A stretch of DNA of 64,000 nucleotides from Rahnella laticis (GTDB lineage Bacteria; Pseudomonadota; Gammaproteobacteria; Enterobacterales; Enterobacteriaceae), in the NCBI RefSeq assembly GCF_015644585.1, contig NZ_JADOBI010000008.1:1-64000 (forward strand). The letters are read 5' to 3'. Of this stretch, positions 32,176-42,339 are shown piece by piece (the stretch's first letter is position 1; every line of letters starts with the position of its first letter). The notes beneath the pieces were generated by a model. It did no database searches. It worked only from the letters and a program-made list of their open reading frames with translations, and had not been told where the DNA came from. The translations under genes were made by a program, and so were the position numbers.

Positions 32176-33522
32176 ATGGGTTTTTTGGGATGGACCGCCG
32201 CAGTTGGCGGATTATTGTTAATTATGTCTCTGGCGTCGGGATGGATTTCCCGCGGACCGGTGACGACTTTTGGATTGTATCTGGCGGCGGGCGTGGTGTG
32301 CGGCCCGTGGGTTCTTGATTTACTGCACGTTGATCTGGTGGAGTATTCAACGCTGACCGCGCGTTTTACCGAAATCGCAATGGCGGCTTCGCTCTTTATT
32401 ACCGGCCTCAAACTCCGGCTGCCTTTCCGTTCGCAAAGCTGGCGTGTCGGCGCGGTGCTGGCGTTTCCGGCGATGCTGCTGACCGTGCTGTGTGTCACTG
32501 TGATTACGCATTACATCACCGGAATGTCCTGGCCACTGGCGCTGGCGCTGGGGGCGATTATCGCGCCGACGGATCCGGTTCTGGCGAGCATGATTGCGGT
32601 CAATGATGCGAATGACGACGACGGCCTGCGGGTTGCGTTGTCGAGCGAAGCGGGGATGAACGACGGCTCGGCGTTGCCCGTTCTGATGCTGGCGTTAATG
32701 TTGTTTACCGCGCACGAACGGTTGTCGTCTGAAGCTATCTGGCACTGGGCGTGGCGCGATGTCGTCTGGGCGCTGCTCGGCGGGCTGGGTATCGGTTTTG
32801 CGATGGGTAAACTTGTCGGGCTGAGCGCCACGCGTTTTCACAGCAGACAACGCACGGTTGCACCGAGTGATTTTCTGGCGCTGGCGCTGATTGCGCTGAG
32901 CTATGCCGCCGCGCAGAGCCTTGATGCGTCCGGCTTTCTGGCGGCTTTTGCGGCGGGTGTCGGTTTGCGCAGCGCCGAGGTGCGGGTGGTTTCGCTGCAT
33001 CCGCCGGAAGATCTGGAAGAAGGGCGGCGGCCACCGCCAGCGGAAGGGATGGTGAATCCGCATCAGCGCCACAGCATGCAGGCGGAAATGCCGCAAAATT
33101 CTATCGGGCTGATGGTTGGCGATGCGCTGTCATTCGGCGATACCATCGAACGGCTGTTTGCCGCCGGGATTGTAATGGTACTGGGGATTACGCTGGCGGA
33201 GCACTGGGAGCCGATGGGCCTGCTGATCGCCGCCATACTGTTTAGCGTGATCCGCCCGCTGGCCGTGTATCTCACGACGCTGGGCATCCGCGTCCCGCAC
33301 GGACGGCGGCTGATGATTGGCTGGTTTGGTATCCGCGGGATCGGCAGTATGAATTACATCGCTTACGCGTGGACGCACGGACTGCACGGCGCGGAAGCTA
33401 ATTACATGACTAACATTGCGTTTACGGTGATTGTGGCCAGCGTGGTTATCCACGGACTGACGGTGTCACCGGTGCTGCACTGGCGTCAGGCGAGGCAGGC
33501 GGCGAGGGCGCAAAAAGAATAA
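32176..33522 (+). CDS. NhaP-type cation:proton antiporter (CPA1 family)
   Basis: This 448-residue inner-membrane protein has about 12 hydrophobic segments. The CPA family core motifs are visible: AIIAPTDPVLASM (about 125-137) and the SSEAGMNDGSA segment (about 155-165) with the acidic residues needed for ion and proton exchange. A hydrophilic loop (about 275-310) separates the two halves. The likely task is sodium or potassium expulsion in exchange for protons in pH or salt homeostasis; the ion cannot be told. A strong terminator follows. Confidence 0.88.
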   Translation: MGFLGWTAAVGGLLLIMSLASGWISRGPVTTFGLYLAAGVVCGPWVLDLLHVDLVEYSTLTARFTEIAMAASLFITGLKLRLPFRSQSWRVGAVLAFPAMLLTVLCVTVITHYITGMSWPLALALGAIIAPTDPVLASMIAVNDANDDDGLRVALSSEAGMNDGSALPVLMLALMLFTAHERLSSEAIWHWAWRDVVWALLGGLGIGFAMGKLVGLSATRFHSRQRTVAPSDFLALALIALSYAAAQSLDASGFLAAFAAGVGLRSAEVRVVSLHPPEDLEEGRRPPPAEGMVNPHQRHSMQAEMPQNSIGLMVGDALSFGDTIERLFAAGIVMVLGITLAEHWEPMGLLIAAILFSVIRPLAVYLTTLGIRVPHGRRLMIGWFGIRGIGSMNYIAYAWTHGLHGAEANYMTNIAFTVIVASVVIHGLTVSPVLHWRQARQAARAQKE

Positions 33523-33539
33523 TGTAAGAGGTATAAATG

Positions 33540-33567
33540 AAAACGGACGCTCAGGGCGTCCGTTTTT
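33540..33567. terminator. Bidirectional terminator between antiporter gene and znuB
   Basis: Stem ACGGACGC (33543-33550) with GCGTCCGT (33556-33563), 5-base loop, A-run before and T-run after. Confidence 0.92.
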
Positions 33568-33594
33568 ACAGGTATTTTTGCAATGATATTGCCG

Positions 33595-34380
33595 TCAGGC
33601 GATCTGCTTTTTGCCGAGACTGAGCATAAACAGCACGGCGGCGGAAAGCACCACGGACGGGCCTGCCGGTGTGTCGTAGAAAGCTGAAAACGTCAGGCCC
33701 GCGGTGACGGCGATAATGCCAATCACAATGGCGACTGACGCCATCTGTTCCGGCGTTTTCGCAAAACGGCGCGCCGTGGCGGCCGGAATAATCAGCAGCG
33801 ACGTGATGATCAGCGCCCCGACAAATTTCATCGCCAGACCGATAGTCAGCGCCGTGACCAGCATCAGGATGATCCGCGAACGTTGCAGGTTTACGCCATC
33901 AACATGCGCCAGTTCCGGGCTGATAGTCATGGACAGCAACGCCCGCCACTGCCAGCAGAGTACCGCAATCACGATGGCAACGCCGACGGCAATCATCCAG
34001 ATATCGCTGTACGTGACCGAGAGCAAGTCACCGAACAGATACGCCATCAGATCGACGCGAACGCCGGACATCAGGCTGACCACCACCAGGCCGAGTGATA
34101 ATGCGCTGTGCGCCATAATCCCCAGCAGGGTATCGACGGCCAGATGCGGTTTGCGCTCCAGCGCCACCAGTAAAACCGCCAGCAGCAAAGTCACGGCGAT
34201 GACGGTATAAAACGGATTGACGTTGAGCAGCAGGCCAAACGCGACGCCGAGCAGGGATGCGTGAGCCAGCGTATCGCCGAAATAAGACATACGCCGCCAG
34301 ACGACAAAAGAGCCCAGCGGACCGGCGGCAATCGCCAGCAAAACCCCGGCGATCCAGCCGGGTAATAACAGCGCGATCAT
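33595..34380 (-). CDS. znuB: Zinc ABC transporter permease ZnuB
   Basis: This 261-residue ABC-3-type permease forms the inner-membrane channel of the high-affinity zinc importer. It is strongly hydrophobic with about eight membrane segments and contains the [15 protein letters not shown] motif (about 32-46) and the [17 protein letters not shown] region (about 188-204). Its start overlaps the znuC stop by four bases (ATGA). It is co-transcribed with znuC under the Zur site at 35160. Confidence 0.96.
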   Translation of the reverse strand: MIALLLPGWIAGVLLAIAAGPLGSFVVWRRMSYFGDTLAHASLLGVAFGLLLNVNPFYTVIAVTLLLAVLLVALERKPHLAVDTLLGIMAHSALSLGLVVVSLMSGVRVDLMAYLFGDLLSVTYSDIWMIAVGVAIVIAVLCWQWRALLSMTISPELAHVDGVNLQRSRIILMLVTALTIGLAMKFVGALIITSLLIIPAATARRFAKTPEQMASVAIVIGIIAVTAGLTFSAFYDTPAGPSVVLSAAVLFMLSLGKKQIA

Positions 34381-35135
34381 GCGTCACGACCTCCGGTGTT
34401 GCGCAAAATAATCTTCCCTTTTAAGTCGTGGCGATGATTATGGTTGTGACGGTAAATCGCCAGTTGCTCCGCGCCCCGGTTGCCAAACATGGCAATAAAT
34501 TCAGGGTGCGTGGACACCACCTCCGGCGAGCCGGAACAGCAAATATGCTGATTCAGGCACAAAACTTCGTCGGTTTTTGCCATCACAAGGTGCAGGTCGT
34601 GCGACACCATCAGGACGGCGCAACCCAGTTCACAGCGCAGGTTGTCGATAAGGTTATACAGCGCAACCTGGCCGTTGACGTCAACACCTTGCGTCGGTTC
34701 ATCAAGCACCAGAAGCTGCGGGCTGTTGAGAAGCGCACGCGCCAGTAAAACGCGCTGGTTTTCACCGCCGGACAGTTTCTGCATCGGCTGATCGAGAAGA
34801 TGCGCCGCCTGAACGCGTTTCAGCGCAGGCAAAATGTCACTTTTTTTCACGCCGGGTTTGAGGCGCATAAACCGGCTGACGGTCAGCGGCATCGTCGGAT
34901 CAAGATGAATTTTTTGCGGAACGTAGCCGATGCGTAAACCCGGCTCGCAGGTCATCGTGCCTTCGGTTGGCGCAATCAGGCCAAGCACAACGCGCACTAA
35001 CGTTGATTTTCCTGCGCCGTTCGGGCCAAGCAGGGTCAGTATTTTTCCCGGTTGCAGGCTCAGCGAGATGTTGGACAGCACGCGGCGAGAACCGAAAGTT
35101 ACCGAGATATTTTGAAGCGTAGCTAATGTGGGCAT
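34377..35135 (-). CDS. znuC: Zinc ABC transporter ATPase ZnuC
   Basis: This 252-residue ATPase drives ZnuB. It contains Walker [10 protein letters not shown] (about 37-45), signature LSGGENQR (about 120), Walker [13 protein letters not shown] (about 140-151) and the switch His (MVSHDLH). The C-terminus is His-rich ([10 protein letters not shown]), as in other ZnuC proteins. It is divergent from znuA across a Zur-type operator. Confidence 0.96.
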   Translation of the reverse strand: MPTLATLQNISVTFGSRRVLSNISLSLQPGKILTLLGPNGAGKSTLVRVVLGLIAPTEGTMTCEPGLRIGYVPQKIHLDPTMPLTVSRFMRLKPGVKKSDILPALKRVQAAHLLDQPMQKLSGGENQRVLLARALLNSPQLLVLDEPTQGVDVNGQVALYNLIDNLRCELGCAVLMVSHDLHLVMAKTDEVLCLNQHICCSGSPEVVSTHPEFIAMFGNRGAEQLAIYRHNHNHRHDLKGKIILRNTGGRDA

Positions 35136-35159
35136 GTCATAGGGTCTTGCAGAACAAAT

Positions 35160-35182
35160 CGGATGTTATAATATTGCGTTTC
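35160..35182. promoter_or_regulatory. Zur box between znuC and znuA
   Basis: The central TGTTATAATAT (35164-35174) and flanks agree with about 17 of 23 positions of the enterobacterial Zur site in the znuA/znuC gap, as recalled from E. coli. Zinc-bound Zur would repress both divergent units. Confidence 0.75.
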
Positions 35183-35230
35183 GCGAAAAATAACCAGTTT
35201 TCCCCCAACACGAAGATGAGTTCACCCCGC

Positions 35231-36151
35231 ATGATACAGAAAAAAAGCGTTAAACGGATGTTACTGGCAGCCGCAATCCTTAGTTCCGGTGCGGTTTTCA
35301 GCGCTCAGGCCGCCGTTCTGGCCTCCGTTCGTCCGCTGGGGTTTATAGCCGCAGCCATTGCCGACGGCGTAATGCCGACCGAAGTATTATTGCCCGATGG
35401 CGCGTCGCCGCATGATTTTGCGCTGCGGCCTTCGGATATTCAGCGTATGCGAACTGCGGATCTGGTGGTGTGGGTGGGGCCGGAAATGGAAGCCTTTATG
35501 ACCAAATCGGTCGCGCAGTTGCCGCCGAATCGTCAGGTGGAAATCGCCGCACTTCCGGCGGTGAAACCGATGCTGATCAAAGGCAGCGATGATGATGAAC
35601 ATGACCACGATCACGACGACGGCGACCATCATCACGGCGAATACAATATGCACGTCTGGCTGTCGCCGGAAATCGCCCGCGAGACCGCCATTGTCATCCA
35701 TAACAAGCTCGTGCAGCTCGTTCCGCAGAAAAAGCAACAATTAGATGCAAATTTGTCGCATTTTGAAGAGAGCTTGACAAAAGCTGACAAAAACCTTGGT
35801 AGTATTCTGCAACCTGTTCAGGGTAAGGGATATTTTGTTTTTCACGATGCCTATGGCTACTTTGAAAAACACTTCGGCCTTTCGCCACTTGGTCACTTCA
35901 CGATCAATCCCGAAATACAACCTGGCGCACAGCGTTTACATCTCATTCGAACACAGTTGGTTGAGCAAAAAGCGACCTGCGTTTTTGCTGAGCCACAATT
36001 CAGGCCGGCCGTCATAACGGCTGTTGCCCAGGGAACAAAAGTGCGTATGGGCACATTGGATCCGCTGGGGAGCGGCATTGTACTGGGCGCGGACAGCTAC
36101 GTGAACTTCCTGTCACAGCTGACGAACCAGTATTTGAGCTGCCTGAAGTAA
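35231..36151 (+). CDS. znuA: Zinc-binding periplasmic protein ZnuA
   Basis: ZnuA captures zinc in the periplasm and delivers it to ZnuBC. The 306-residue precursor has a signal peptide ending AQA, the [17 protein letters not shown] segment with a zinc-binding His, a His/Asp-rich flexible loop ([19 protein letters not shown], about 117-135) and [13 protein letters not shown] with further ligand positions. Start 35231 is chosen for signal-peptide fit; ATG 35216 is also in frame and neither has a strong ribosome-binding site. Confidence 0.94.
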   Translation: MIQKKSVKRMLLAAAILSSGAVFSAQAAVLASVRPLGFIAAAIADGVMPTEVLLPDGASPHDFALRPSDIQRMRTADLVVWVGPEMEAFMTKSVAQLPPNRQVEIAALPAVKPMLIKGSDDDEHDHDHDDGDHHHGEYNMHVWLSPEIARETAIVIHNKLVQLVPQKKQQLDANLSHFEESLTKADKNLGSILQPVQGKGYFVFHDAYGYFEKHFGLSPLGHFTINPEIQPGAQRLHLIRTQLVEQKATCVFAEPQFRPAVITAVAQGTKVRMGTLDPLGSGIVLGADSYVNFLSQLTNQYLSCLK

Positions 36152-36171
36152 GCTAAAAGGACAGAATTTAA

Positions 36172-37506
36172 GTGCAGCTGATAGCCCGATCTATCGCTCT
36201 GGCGTATAGCAACCTTCCACGGCCCCACCGCATTATGCTGGGGTCGCTGACCGTCGTCACACTGGCCGTCGCCGTCTGGAAACCGTTAGCCTATCACCCG
36301 GACAATGACCTTTCCGACACCAAACCGCTGGTTAAAAACATCACGTTAGATAACCAGCAATTGCGTTCGCTGCTTCCCGAAGCCAGTGAGCCTATCGATC
36401 AGTCGCCTCCGGCTGACGATGATATTCCTCAGGACGATCTGGACGATAAAACCGCGAACGAAGCGGGCGTTCATGAATACGTGGTTTCTACCGGCGATAC
36501 CCTCAGCAGCATTCTGAATCAGTACGGCATTGATATGTCGGAAATTGCTGCGCTTTCGGACGCTAACCGTGATTTGCGTAACCTGAAAATCGGCCAGCAA
36601 TTGTCATGGACGTTAAACGATGCGGGCGATTTACAGCGCCTGACGTGGGAGAAATCCCGTCGCGAAACGTACACGTTTGACCGCTCCGGCAATACCTTCA
36701 AATCTTCACTGGAAACCCTGAAAGGCGAGTGGAAAGACTCGGTCATTAAAGGCACGCTGAACGGCAGTTTCGTGACCAGCGCCAAAGCGGCCGGGCTCAC
36801 CAGCGGTGAAGTCAGCGCGGTTATCAAAGCGCTCCAGTGGCAGCTCGATTTCCGTAAATTGCAGAAAGGCGATGATTTCGCGGTGCTGATGTCTCACGAA
36901 GTGCTGGAAGGGAAAAACGAGCAGAGCGAATTGCAGGCTGTGCATATGCGTTCCGGCGGCAAAGATTATTACGCCGTGCGTGCGGAAGACGGTAAATTTT
37001 ACGACCGCACCGGCAGCGGGCTGGCGAAAGGTTTCCTGCGTTTCCCGACCGGCAAACAGTATCGCGTTTCCTCAAACTTTAACCCGCGTCGTCTGAATCC
37101 GGTCACGGGCCGCGTTGCGCCACACCGTGGTGTCGATTTCGCGGTGCCTGTCGGTACGCCGGTGCTTGCGGTGGGCGACGGCGAAGTCGTGGTCGCGAAA
37201 AACGGTGGTGCGGCCGGTAACTATGTCGCTATCCGTCATGGTCGCCAGTACATGACCCGCTATATGCACCTGCGCAAACTTCTGGTAAAACCTGGCCAGA
37301 AAGTGAAACGTGGCGACCGCATTGCGCTTTCCGGTAACACCGGCCGTTCAACCGGCCCGCATCTGCATTTCGAAATGTGGATTAACCAGCTGGCCGTCAA
37401 TCCTCTGACCGCCAAACTGCCTCGTACCGAAGGGCTGACAGGTAAAGATCGCAGTACTTACCTGGCAACCGTCCGCGAAGTCGTCCCTCAGCTGAAGCTG
37501 GACTGA
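36172..37506 (+). CDS. mepM: Murein DD-endopeptidase MepM
   Basis: MepM cuts D-Ala-mDAP crosslinks to let the peptidoglycan sacculus grow. The 444-residue protein has an N-terminal membrane anchor (about 20-40), a LysM domain (YVVSTGDTLSSILNQYG, about 103-119), and a C-terminal M23 LytM domain with the zinc ligands in HRGVDFA (about 322) and TGPHLHFEMW (about 399). It starts with GTG 36172, in line with the E. coli protein's N-terminus. It follows znuA by 20 bases, so zinc-linked read-through is possible, fitting its zinc need. Confidence 0.95.
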   Translation: MQLIARSIALAYSNLPRPHRIMLGSLTVVTLAVAVWKPLAYHPDNDLSDTKPLVKNITLDNQQLRSLLPEASEPIDQSPPADDDIPQDDLDDKTANEAGVHEYVVSTGDTLSSILNQYGIDMSEIAALSDANRDLRNLKIGQQLSWTLNDAGDLQRLTWEKSRRETYTFDRSGNTFKSSLETLKGEWKDSVIKGTLNGSFVTSAKAAGLTSGEVSAVIKALQWQLDFRKLQKGDDFAVLMSHEVLEGKNEQSELQAVHMRSGGKDYYAVRAEDGKFYDRTGSGLAKGFLRFPTGKQYRVSSNFNPRRLNPVTGRVAPHRGVDFAVPVGTPVLAVGDGEVVVAKNGGAAGNYVAIRHGRQYMTRYMHLRKLLVKPGQKVKRGDRIALSGNTGRSTGPHLHFEMWINQLAVNPLTAKLPRTEGLTGKDRSTYLATVREVVPQLKLD

Positions 37507-37598
37507 ACCTCAGGTTATACTGATTCGCTGCCGTGATTTATTGCAAAATAACTCACGGCACTTATCATTAAGCCAGAATTTGTCATAAGAGCCTGAGC

Positions 37599-38579
37599 AT
37601 GCAGCCAGAAAAAGAAAAACGATCATCCGTAGAATTTATTCCGCAATTTCAGAAAGCCTTTTACCATCCGCGCTACTGGGGCGTCTGGCTGGGCGTCGGG
37701 GCGATGGCCGGTATGGCTTATCTGCCTGCGAAAGTCCGCGATCCGATTTTAGGCAGTCTGGGCCGTCTGGCCGGAAAGTTTGCCAAAGGCGCACGTCGTC
37801 GTGCGCAGATCAACCTGTTGTATTGCCTGCCCGAAACCCCGGAAGCTGAGCGCGAACATATCATTGACGAAATGTTTGCCACCGCGCCGCAGTCGATGGT
37901 GATGATGGCGGAGCTGGCACTCCGTGACCCCAAAAAAATCACGCAGCGCATCCACTGGCACAGCAAGGAAATTGTCGACCAGATGCAGCGCGACGGCAAA
38001 AATGTGATTTTTTTGGTGCCACACGGCTGGGCTGTGGATATCCCGGCGATGCTGATGGCCGCCAGCGGTCAGCCAATGGCCGCCATGTTCCATAACCAGA
38101 AAAATCCGCTGACGGATTATCTGTGGAACAGCGTGCGTCGCCGCTATGGCGGGCGTTTACATGCCCGAAATGACGGGATCAAACCCTTCATCAGCTCCGT
38201 GCGTCAGGGTTACTGGGGGTATTATCTGCCGGATCAGGATCACGGCGCGGAACACAGCGAATTCGTTGATTTCTTTGGAACCTATAAGGCAACGTTGCCT
38301 GCGGTAGGGCGTCTGATGAAAGTCTGCCGTGCGCAGATAGTGCCGCTTTTCCCGGTGTATAACGGCAAAGAGCAACGTCTGGATATTTTTGTGCGGCCAC
38401 CGATGGATGATCTGGCGACGGCAGATGATATCCGGATAGCGCGCCGTATGAATGAAGAGGTGGAATTGCTGGTCGGGCCAAATCCTGAGCAATACACCTG
38501 GATCCTGAAATTGCTGAAGACGCGCAAGCCGGGTGAACCGGAGCCGTATTCCCGTAAAGAGCTTTTCCCGAAAAAGTAA
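37599..38579 (+). CDS. lpxM: Lipid A myristoyltransferase LpxM
   Basis: LpxM (MsbB) adds the last secondary acyl chain to Kdo2-lipid A at the inner membrane. The 326-residue protein belongs to the LpxL/LpxM family, with an N-terminal hydrophobic anchor, the catalytic HX4E-type segment ([12 protein letters not shown], about 144) and [15 protein letters not shown] (about 213). Order mepM-lpxM is conserved in Enterobacterales; pykA normally follows but here a siderophore operon intervenes. Confidence 0.94.
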   Translation: MQPEKEKRSSVEFIPQFQKAFYHPRYWGVWLGVGAMAGMAYLPAKVRDPILGSLGRLAGKFAKGARRRAQINLLYCLPETPEAEREHIIDEMFATAPQSMVMMAELALRDPKKITQRIHWHSKEIVDQMQRDGKNVIFLVPHGWAVDIPAMLMAASGQPMAAMFHNQKNPLTDYLWNSVRRRYGGRLHARNDGIKPFISSVRQGYWGYYLPDQDHGAEHSEFVDFFGTYKATLPAVGRLMKVCRAQIVPLFPVYNGKEQRLDIFVRPPMDDLATADDIRIARRMNEEVELLVGPNPEQYTWILKLLKTRKPGEPEPYSRKELFPKK

Positions 38580-38603
38580 GTGTTAAATATCGGACAGAAC
38601 GAA

Positions 38604-38630
38604 AGAGGCTGAGCGCAAAACTCAGCCTCT
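38604..38630. terminator. Hairpin between lpxM and the siderophore operon
   Basis: A perfect 10-bp stem (AGAGGCTGAG, 38604-38613, with 38621-38630) and 7-base loop lies between convergent genes. The T-tract is short. Confidence 0.7.
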
Positions 38631-38640
38631 TCTGCATTTG

Positions 38641-39861
38641 TTATCCCGCTTTTATAGCGCGTTTCAGAAACAGCGTAATCAGCAGGGTTCCCGCCGCACC
38701 GAACAGCAAACCGGCCAGCATGAAAATGCCGTAGCCCTGTGTGAAATAAAGTTGTTTCGCCAGTTCAATCCCTGTCGCAAAAACCACAATGGTGATCAGC
38801 CCGAGCGCCGCGGCCACGGTGCCTTTGCCCGTCGGGCTGGAGAACAGCGTCAGCCGGTAAAGCCCGGCATTGACCAGCCCGGAGCCCAGCGCATACAGGC
38901 TCAGCCCCGCCGTTATCCAGTACCAGGCATTAACCCTAAACAACGCCGCATAAGCGCTGATGCAAAGCCCGAGCACAATCGGCAAAATTCCCAGCCAGAC
39001 CGGCGTACGGATATGCACTTTGCCACTGAGTTTACTCAGCGCAACGTTGCCGATGATAAGCCCGGTAAATACCGGAACCTGAAGCCAGCCGTATTGTAAC
39101 GGCGTCATTCCGGCGTCCTGAATCAGCAGTACCGGCGACTGCGCAACCCAGGCCAGCAGCGGCAACGTGATCAGCCCGATCGATAACGAGCCGGTGACCA
39201 CGCCAGTATTGGTGAACACTTCGCGGTAATCCGCCAGTAAGCGGCGTATCGAGAAACGCCCGTCGCGGCCAGACGCCGTTTCCGGCATGCTGCGCCACAG
39301 GCCCCAGAATGACAGCGCGGAGATCAGCGCAAACAGCGCAAACATCGCTTTCCACGGCGCGTAGTGAATGAACGCCGCGCCCGCCAGCGGCCCGAGCAGT
39401 GGCGCGATCAGCGTGATATTGGCCATCAGCGCCATCAGCTTTACGCTCAGGGCTTCGCTGAACGCTTCCTGAATGGCGGCGTAACCCACCGCGCCGATAA
39501 AGCACAGGCTCATGCCCTGTAAAAAACGCATCAGAATGAATTGCTCGATGCTTTGCGTGAATACCGTGAGAAAGCAGGTGACGGTAAAAAAGGCCACGCC
39601 CGTCAGCAAAACCGGTCTGCGGCCCAGCCGGTCAGAGAGCGGCCCGAGCAGCCATTGCAGAAGAATTCCGCCACACAGATAAGCGGTCAGCGAGGTGGAA
39701 ACCCAGTCGGCGCTGGCGCTGAAGTCGCTGATCACCTGCAACATACCCGGCTGAATCATATCGTGGGCAATATAGGTGGCGAATTCGAACATCACCAGCG
39801 ACAGCGGAAACAGCCACTGACGCCAGCTCAGCTGAGAGGCGGGTTCAGAAACGGACGACAT
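38641..39861 (-). CDS. MdfA-like MFS exporter at the end of the siderophore operon
   Basis: This 406-residue, 12-helix major facilitator is close to the multidrug exporter MdfA (Cmr). It has the YDMIQPGM-like region (IAHDMIQPGML, about 30-40) with the acidic residue used for cationic drugs, motif A GPLSDRLGRRPVLLTG (about 73-88) and FIGAVGYAAIQEAF. It is the fourth gene after dfoJ-A-C, 79 bases past dfoC with an attenuator-like hairpin between. It is thus a good candidate for the siderophore exporter, though the E. coli relative exports drugs. GGAGAAG precedes the ATG. Confidence 0.85.
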   Translation of the reverse strand: MSSVSEPASQLSWRQWLFPLSLVMFEFATYIAHDMIQPGMLQVISDFSASADWVSTSLTAYLCGGILLQWLLGPLSDRLGRRPVLLTGVAFFTVTCFLTVFTQSIEQFILMRFLQGMSLCFIGAVGYAAIQEAFSEALSVKLMALMANITLIAPLLGPLAGAAFIHYAPWKAMFALFALISALSFWGLWRSMPETASGRDGRFSIRRLLADYREVFTNTGVVTGSLSIGLITLPLLAWVAQSPVLLIQDAGMTPLQYGWLQVPVFTGLIIGNVALSKLSGKVHIRTPVWLGILPIVLGLCISAYAALFRVNAWYWITAGLSLYALGSGLVNAGLYRLTLFSSPTGKGTVAAALGLITIVVFATGIELAKQLYFTQGYGIFMLAGLLFGAAGTLLITLFLKRAIKAG

Positions 39862-39890
39862 AACAAGACTTCTCCATTGCTCAAAATCAG

Positions 39891-39917
39891 AAAAGCGCGA
39901 CCCTCTCAGGCCGCGCT
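39891..39917 (-). terminator. Intercistronic hairpin between dfoC and the exporter gene
   Basis: On the minus strand AGCGCG pairs with CGCGCT (39917-39912 with 39899-39894), the stem extended by further pairs, and is followed by TTTT. It probably lowers read-through into the exporter gene. Confidence 0.6.
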
Positions 39918-39940
39918 AAAAAACGTGTTAAGTGCGGGAC

Positions 39941-42325
39941 TCAGTATTTATTCGCGTAGGCCGCAATCGGGTTTTCCAGCGTCCCGGCAAACTTGAGGTT
40001 TTGCGCCGGATCCGACAGGTTGATCATCTGTTGGTTATTTGCCAGTTGCAGACGGTTCAGGCAGGAATGCGTGAACTCCGCGCCAAACATGTCGTAACGG
40101 GCAAACTTCTCAGCCAGCTCCGGATACTGAATCTGGTAATCGCGGACGACTTCCGCCACCACCTGCCAGAACTGTCCGGCCGGATAATTGCCGTTTTCTT
40201 CCAGAATTCGGGCGATAAAGCGGAACACACCGGCAAACACGTCGGTGAAGATCGACAGGATTTTCAGCTCTTCCGGCACGTCTACCGCCAGACGTTTGGC
40301 TTTTTCCGGCAGATGCGCATCCGGATTCATCACGGCGATTTCTTCCGCGATATCTTTCATAAACGCGTTAACCGGAATGTTGTTTTCGAAACGCAGGATC
40401 AGGTTTTCGCCGTGCGGCATAAACACCAGATCGTACTGATAGAAGCAGTGCAACAGCGGGCTGAGGTAAGCGTGCATGTAACGCTTGAGCCAGTCGCCGG
40501 TCGCCAGACCCGATGATTTGATCATCTCAACAATCAGGGCGTCGCCGTGTTTGTCGGTATGTAAAAGTGCGGCCATGGTCATCAGACGCTGGTTCGGCTG
40601 CAACTGAGCCACCGGGTTCTGACGCCACAGCGCGGCAAACATTTTTTTATACGCGCTGTCGCCCTTAATCGCCTCTTCGAAATAGTGGTTGTGATAACCC
40701 AGTGAAGCCACTTCCTGAAGAATGCTGAAACCGGTGGACTGCAGGTAGGAATCGTTTTCGACCAGTTCCGCCAGCCATTCGTTGATGCCCGGCGTGGTCG
40801 CCATGTAATACGGTGAAAGTCCGCGCATGAAGCCCATATTCAGAATCGACAGCGCAGTTTTCACATAGCGTGCTTTCGGGCGGCTGACGTTATAGAAGGT
40901 GCGGATGGACTGCTGCGCGAGATAATTATCCTCGCCTTCGCCCAGATAAATCAGGAACTGGCGGGCGATGTCCGGCGCAAATACCGTCAGTAATTTATTC
41001 TGCCACTGCCACGGATGAACCGGCATGAAGTAGTAGTTTTTCGGATCCACACCTTTATCGACCAGACACTGCGTGAACGCGCAAATCTGCGCATCGCCCA
41101 GTTCTTCGGCGATCAGTTTTTCGTAGGGCAAACCTTCCACGCTGGCGAAATGAGCTTTGTCGTGATGCACCGCGACCCAGACCAGTTGCAGCGGATTTGC
41201 CGCTTCCGGCGCATAACGCACGTAGTCACCGGCATCAAAACCGATGCGGCCATTGTTGGCGATAAAACTTGGATGGCCTTCGGTCATGCTGGTTTCCACG
41301 GTCTGGAAATCAGCTTCAGAAAGTTGTTTTGCGGTCGTGTGGTTGTTCGCCAGTTTATACGCGCTGCTGTAAAGCGTGCTGCTGATTTCTTCCATGTAGG
41401 TCGGCAACATCGCCTGTGAAATGCCAATCTGACCGGCAAATTCAATGATGAATTTCAGCGCATCCAGCGGTTGCGGCGTGAAGTTATCCAGACGCTGAAT
41501 GCTGTCGAGATCAATCATCCAGTCGTTCAGCGGTAACTGACGCGCACGGAAACGGTATTCAGTTTCGGAAGCCGGAACGGCCAGCTGATAATCGGTCCAG
41601 GTGCCGCTGTTTTGCAGCGCGACCGGCGCGAGCAGGCGTTCGTGCGTCAGCTCAGACAGGCATTTGCGTAACAGCAGGGCATTGGCTTTCGCCCAGATTT
41701 CCGGTTGCAGATGCTGGCCGGATTGCAACTGAGATGAAGTCATGGTGTTTTTTTCCTTCTGGCGGGCCTGCAAAAAATCTTCGCGCTGGCAGAAAGCCAG
41801 CCACGCGGTTTTATGAGTCAGTTGAATTTGTTTCTGATAGCGGAAACCTGCACGCTTATTCAGTTTGTGGATTTTTTCGTTACGCACGTCCGGCTCAACC
41901 ACCACGCGTTTCACGTCAGGCTGGCTGAACAGATATTCCATCACGGCTGAAAAGACCTGCCAGCTGAAACCGGAAACGGGCTTATCCGCCGGAGACAGCA
42001 AAATGTGCATGCCCATATCGCCGGGCTGAACGTCGTAGTGATCGCGTAATGGATCGTCCTGTACCGGGTAGCATTCGATTAGAAAACGCGGCTGCCCGTC
42101 GATTTCGCCCATCAGCGCGGCCAGCGGTTTTCCGGCAGTCAGATCACGGTAGAAAACATCAACGTCGGCCACGCTGCTGTTCTGCATTCCCCAGAAATGT
42201 GCGTAAGGCTGCGTCATCCACGCATGCAGGACGGCGGCGTCATTTGCCAGATGCAGCGGGCGTAATGTCAGCTGCCCGGCGTCGCGACGGCAGGTGAACA
42301 GGGGAGCGGGTGTAAGTTCAGACAT
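39941..42325 (-). CDS. dfoC: Desferrioxamine synthetase DfoC (acyltransferase fused to IucA/IucC-type synthetase)
   Basis: DfoC acylates N-hydroxycadaverine with succinyl-CoA and joins the units into a hydroxamate siderophore in an ATP-dependent, NRPS-independent way. Residues about 1-190 are a GNAT/IucB-like acyltransferase (VVVEPDVRNEKIHKLNKRAG). Residues about 200-794 are the NIS synthetase with TEGHPSFIANNGRIGFDAGD (about 336) and PVHPWQWQNKL, and the C-terminal LHTDKHGDAL and HGENLILRFENN segments typical of IucA/IucC and FhuF-like parts. The fused form is the one known from Erwinia. An internal ATG (41743, residue 195) with AAGGA upstream lies exactly at the domain border. GGAG precedes the main ATG. 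Confidence 0.92.
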   Translation of the reverse strand: MSELTPAPLFTCRRDAGQLTLRPLHLANDAAVLHAWMTQPYAHFWGMQNSSVADVDVFYRDLTAGKPLAALMGEIDGQPRFLIECYPVQDDPLRDHYDVQPGDMGMHILLSPADKPVSGFSWQVFSAVMEYLFSQPDVKRVVVEPDVRNEKIHKLNKRAGFRYQKQIQLTHKTAWLAFCQREDFLQARQKEKNTMTSSQLQSGQHLQPEIWAKANALLLRKCLSELTHERLLAPVALQNSGTWTDYQLAVPASETEYRFRARQLPLNDWMIDLDSIQRLDNFTPQPLDALKFIIEFAGQIGISQAMLPTYMEEISSTLYSSAYKLANNHTTAKQLSEADFQTVETSMTEGHPSFIANNGRIGFDAGDYVRYAPEAANPLQLVWVAVHHDKAHFASVEGLPYEKLIAEELGDAQICAFTQCLVDKGVDPKNYYFMPVHPWQWQNKLLTVFAPDIARQFLIYLGEGEDNYLAQQSIRTFYNVSRPKARYVKTALSILNMGFMRGLSPYYMATTPGINEWLAELVENDSYLQSTGFSILQEVASLGYHNHYFEEAIKGDSAYKKMFAALWRQNPVAQLQPNQRLMTMAALLHTDKHGDALIVEMIKSSGLATGDWLKRYMHAYLSPLLHCFYQYDLVFMPHGENLILRFENNIPVNAFMKDIAEEIAVMNPDAHLPEKAKRLAVDVPEELKILSIFTDVFAGVFRFIARILEENGNYPAGQFWQVVAEVVRDYQIQYPELAEKFARYDMFGAEFTHSCLNRLQLANNQQMINLSDPAQNLKFAGTLENPIAAYANKY

Positions 42326-42339
42326 GGGTTATTTCTCCG

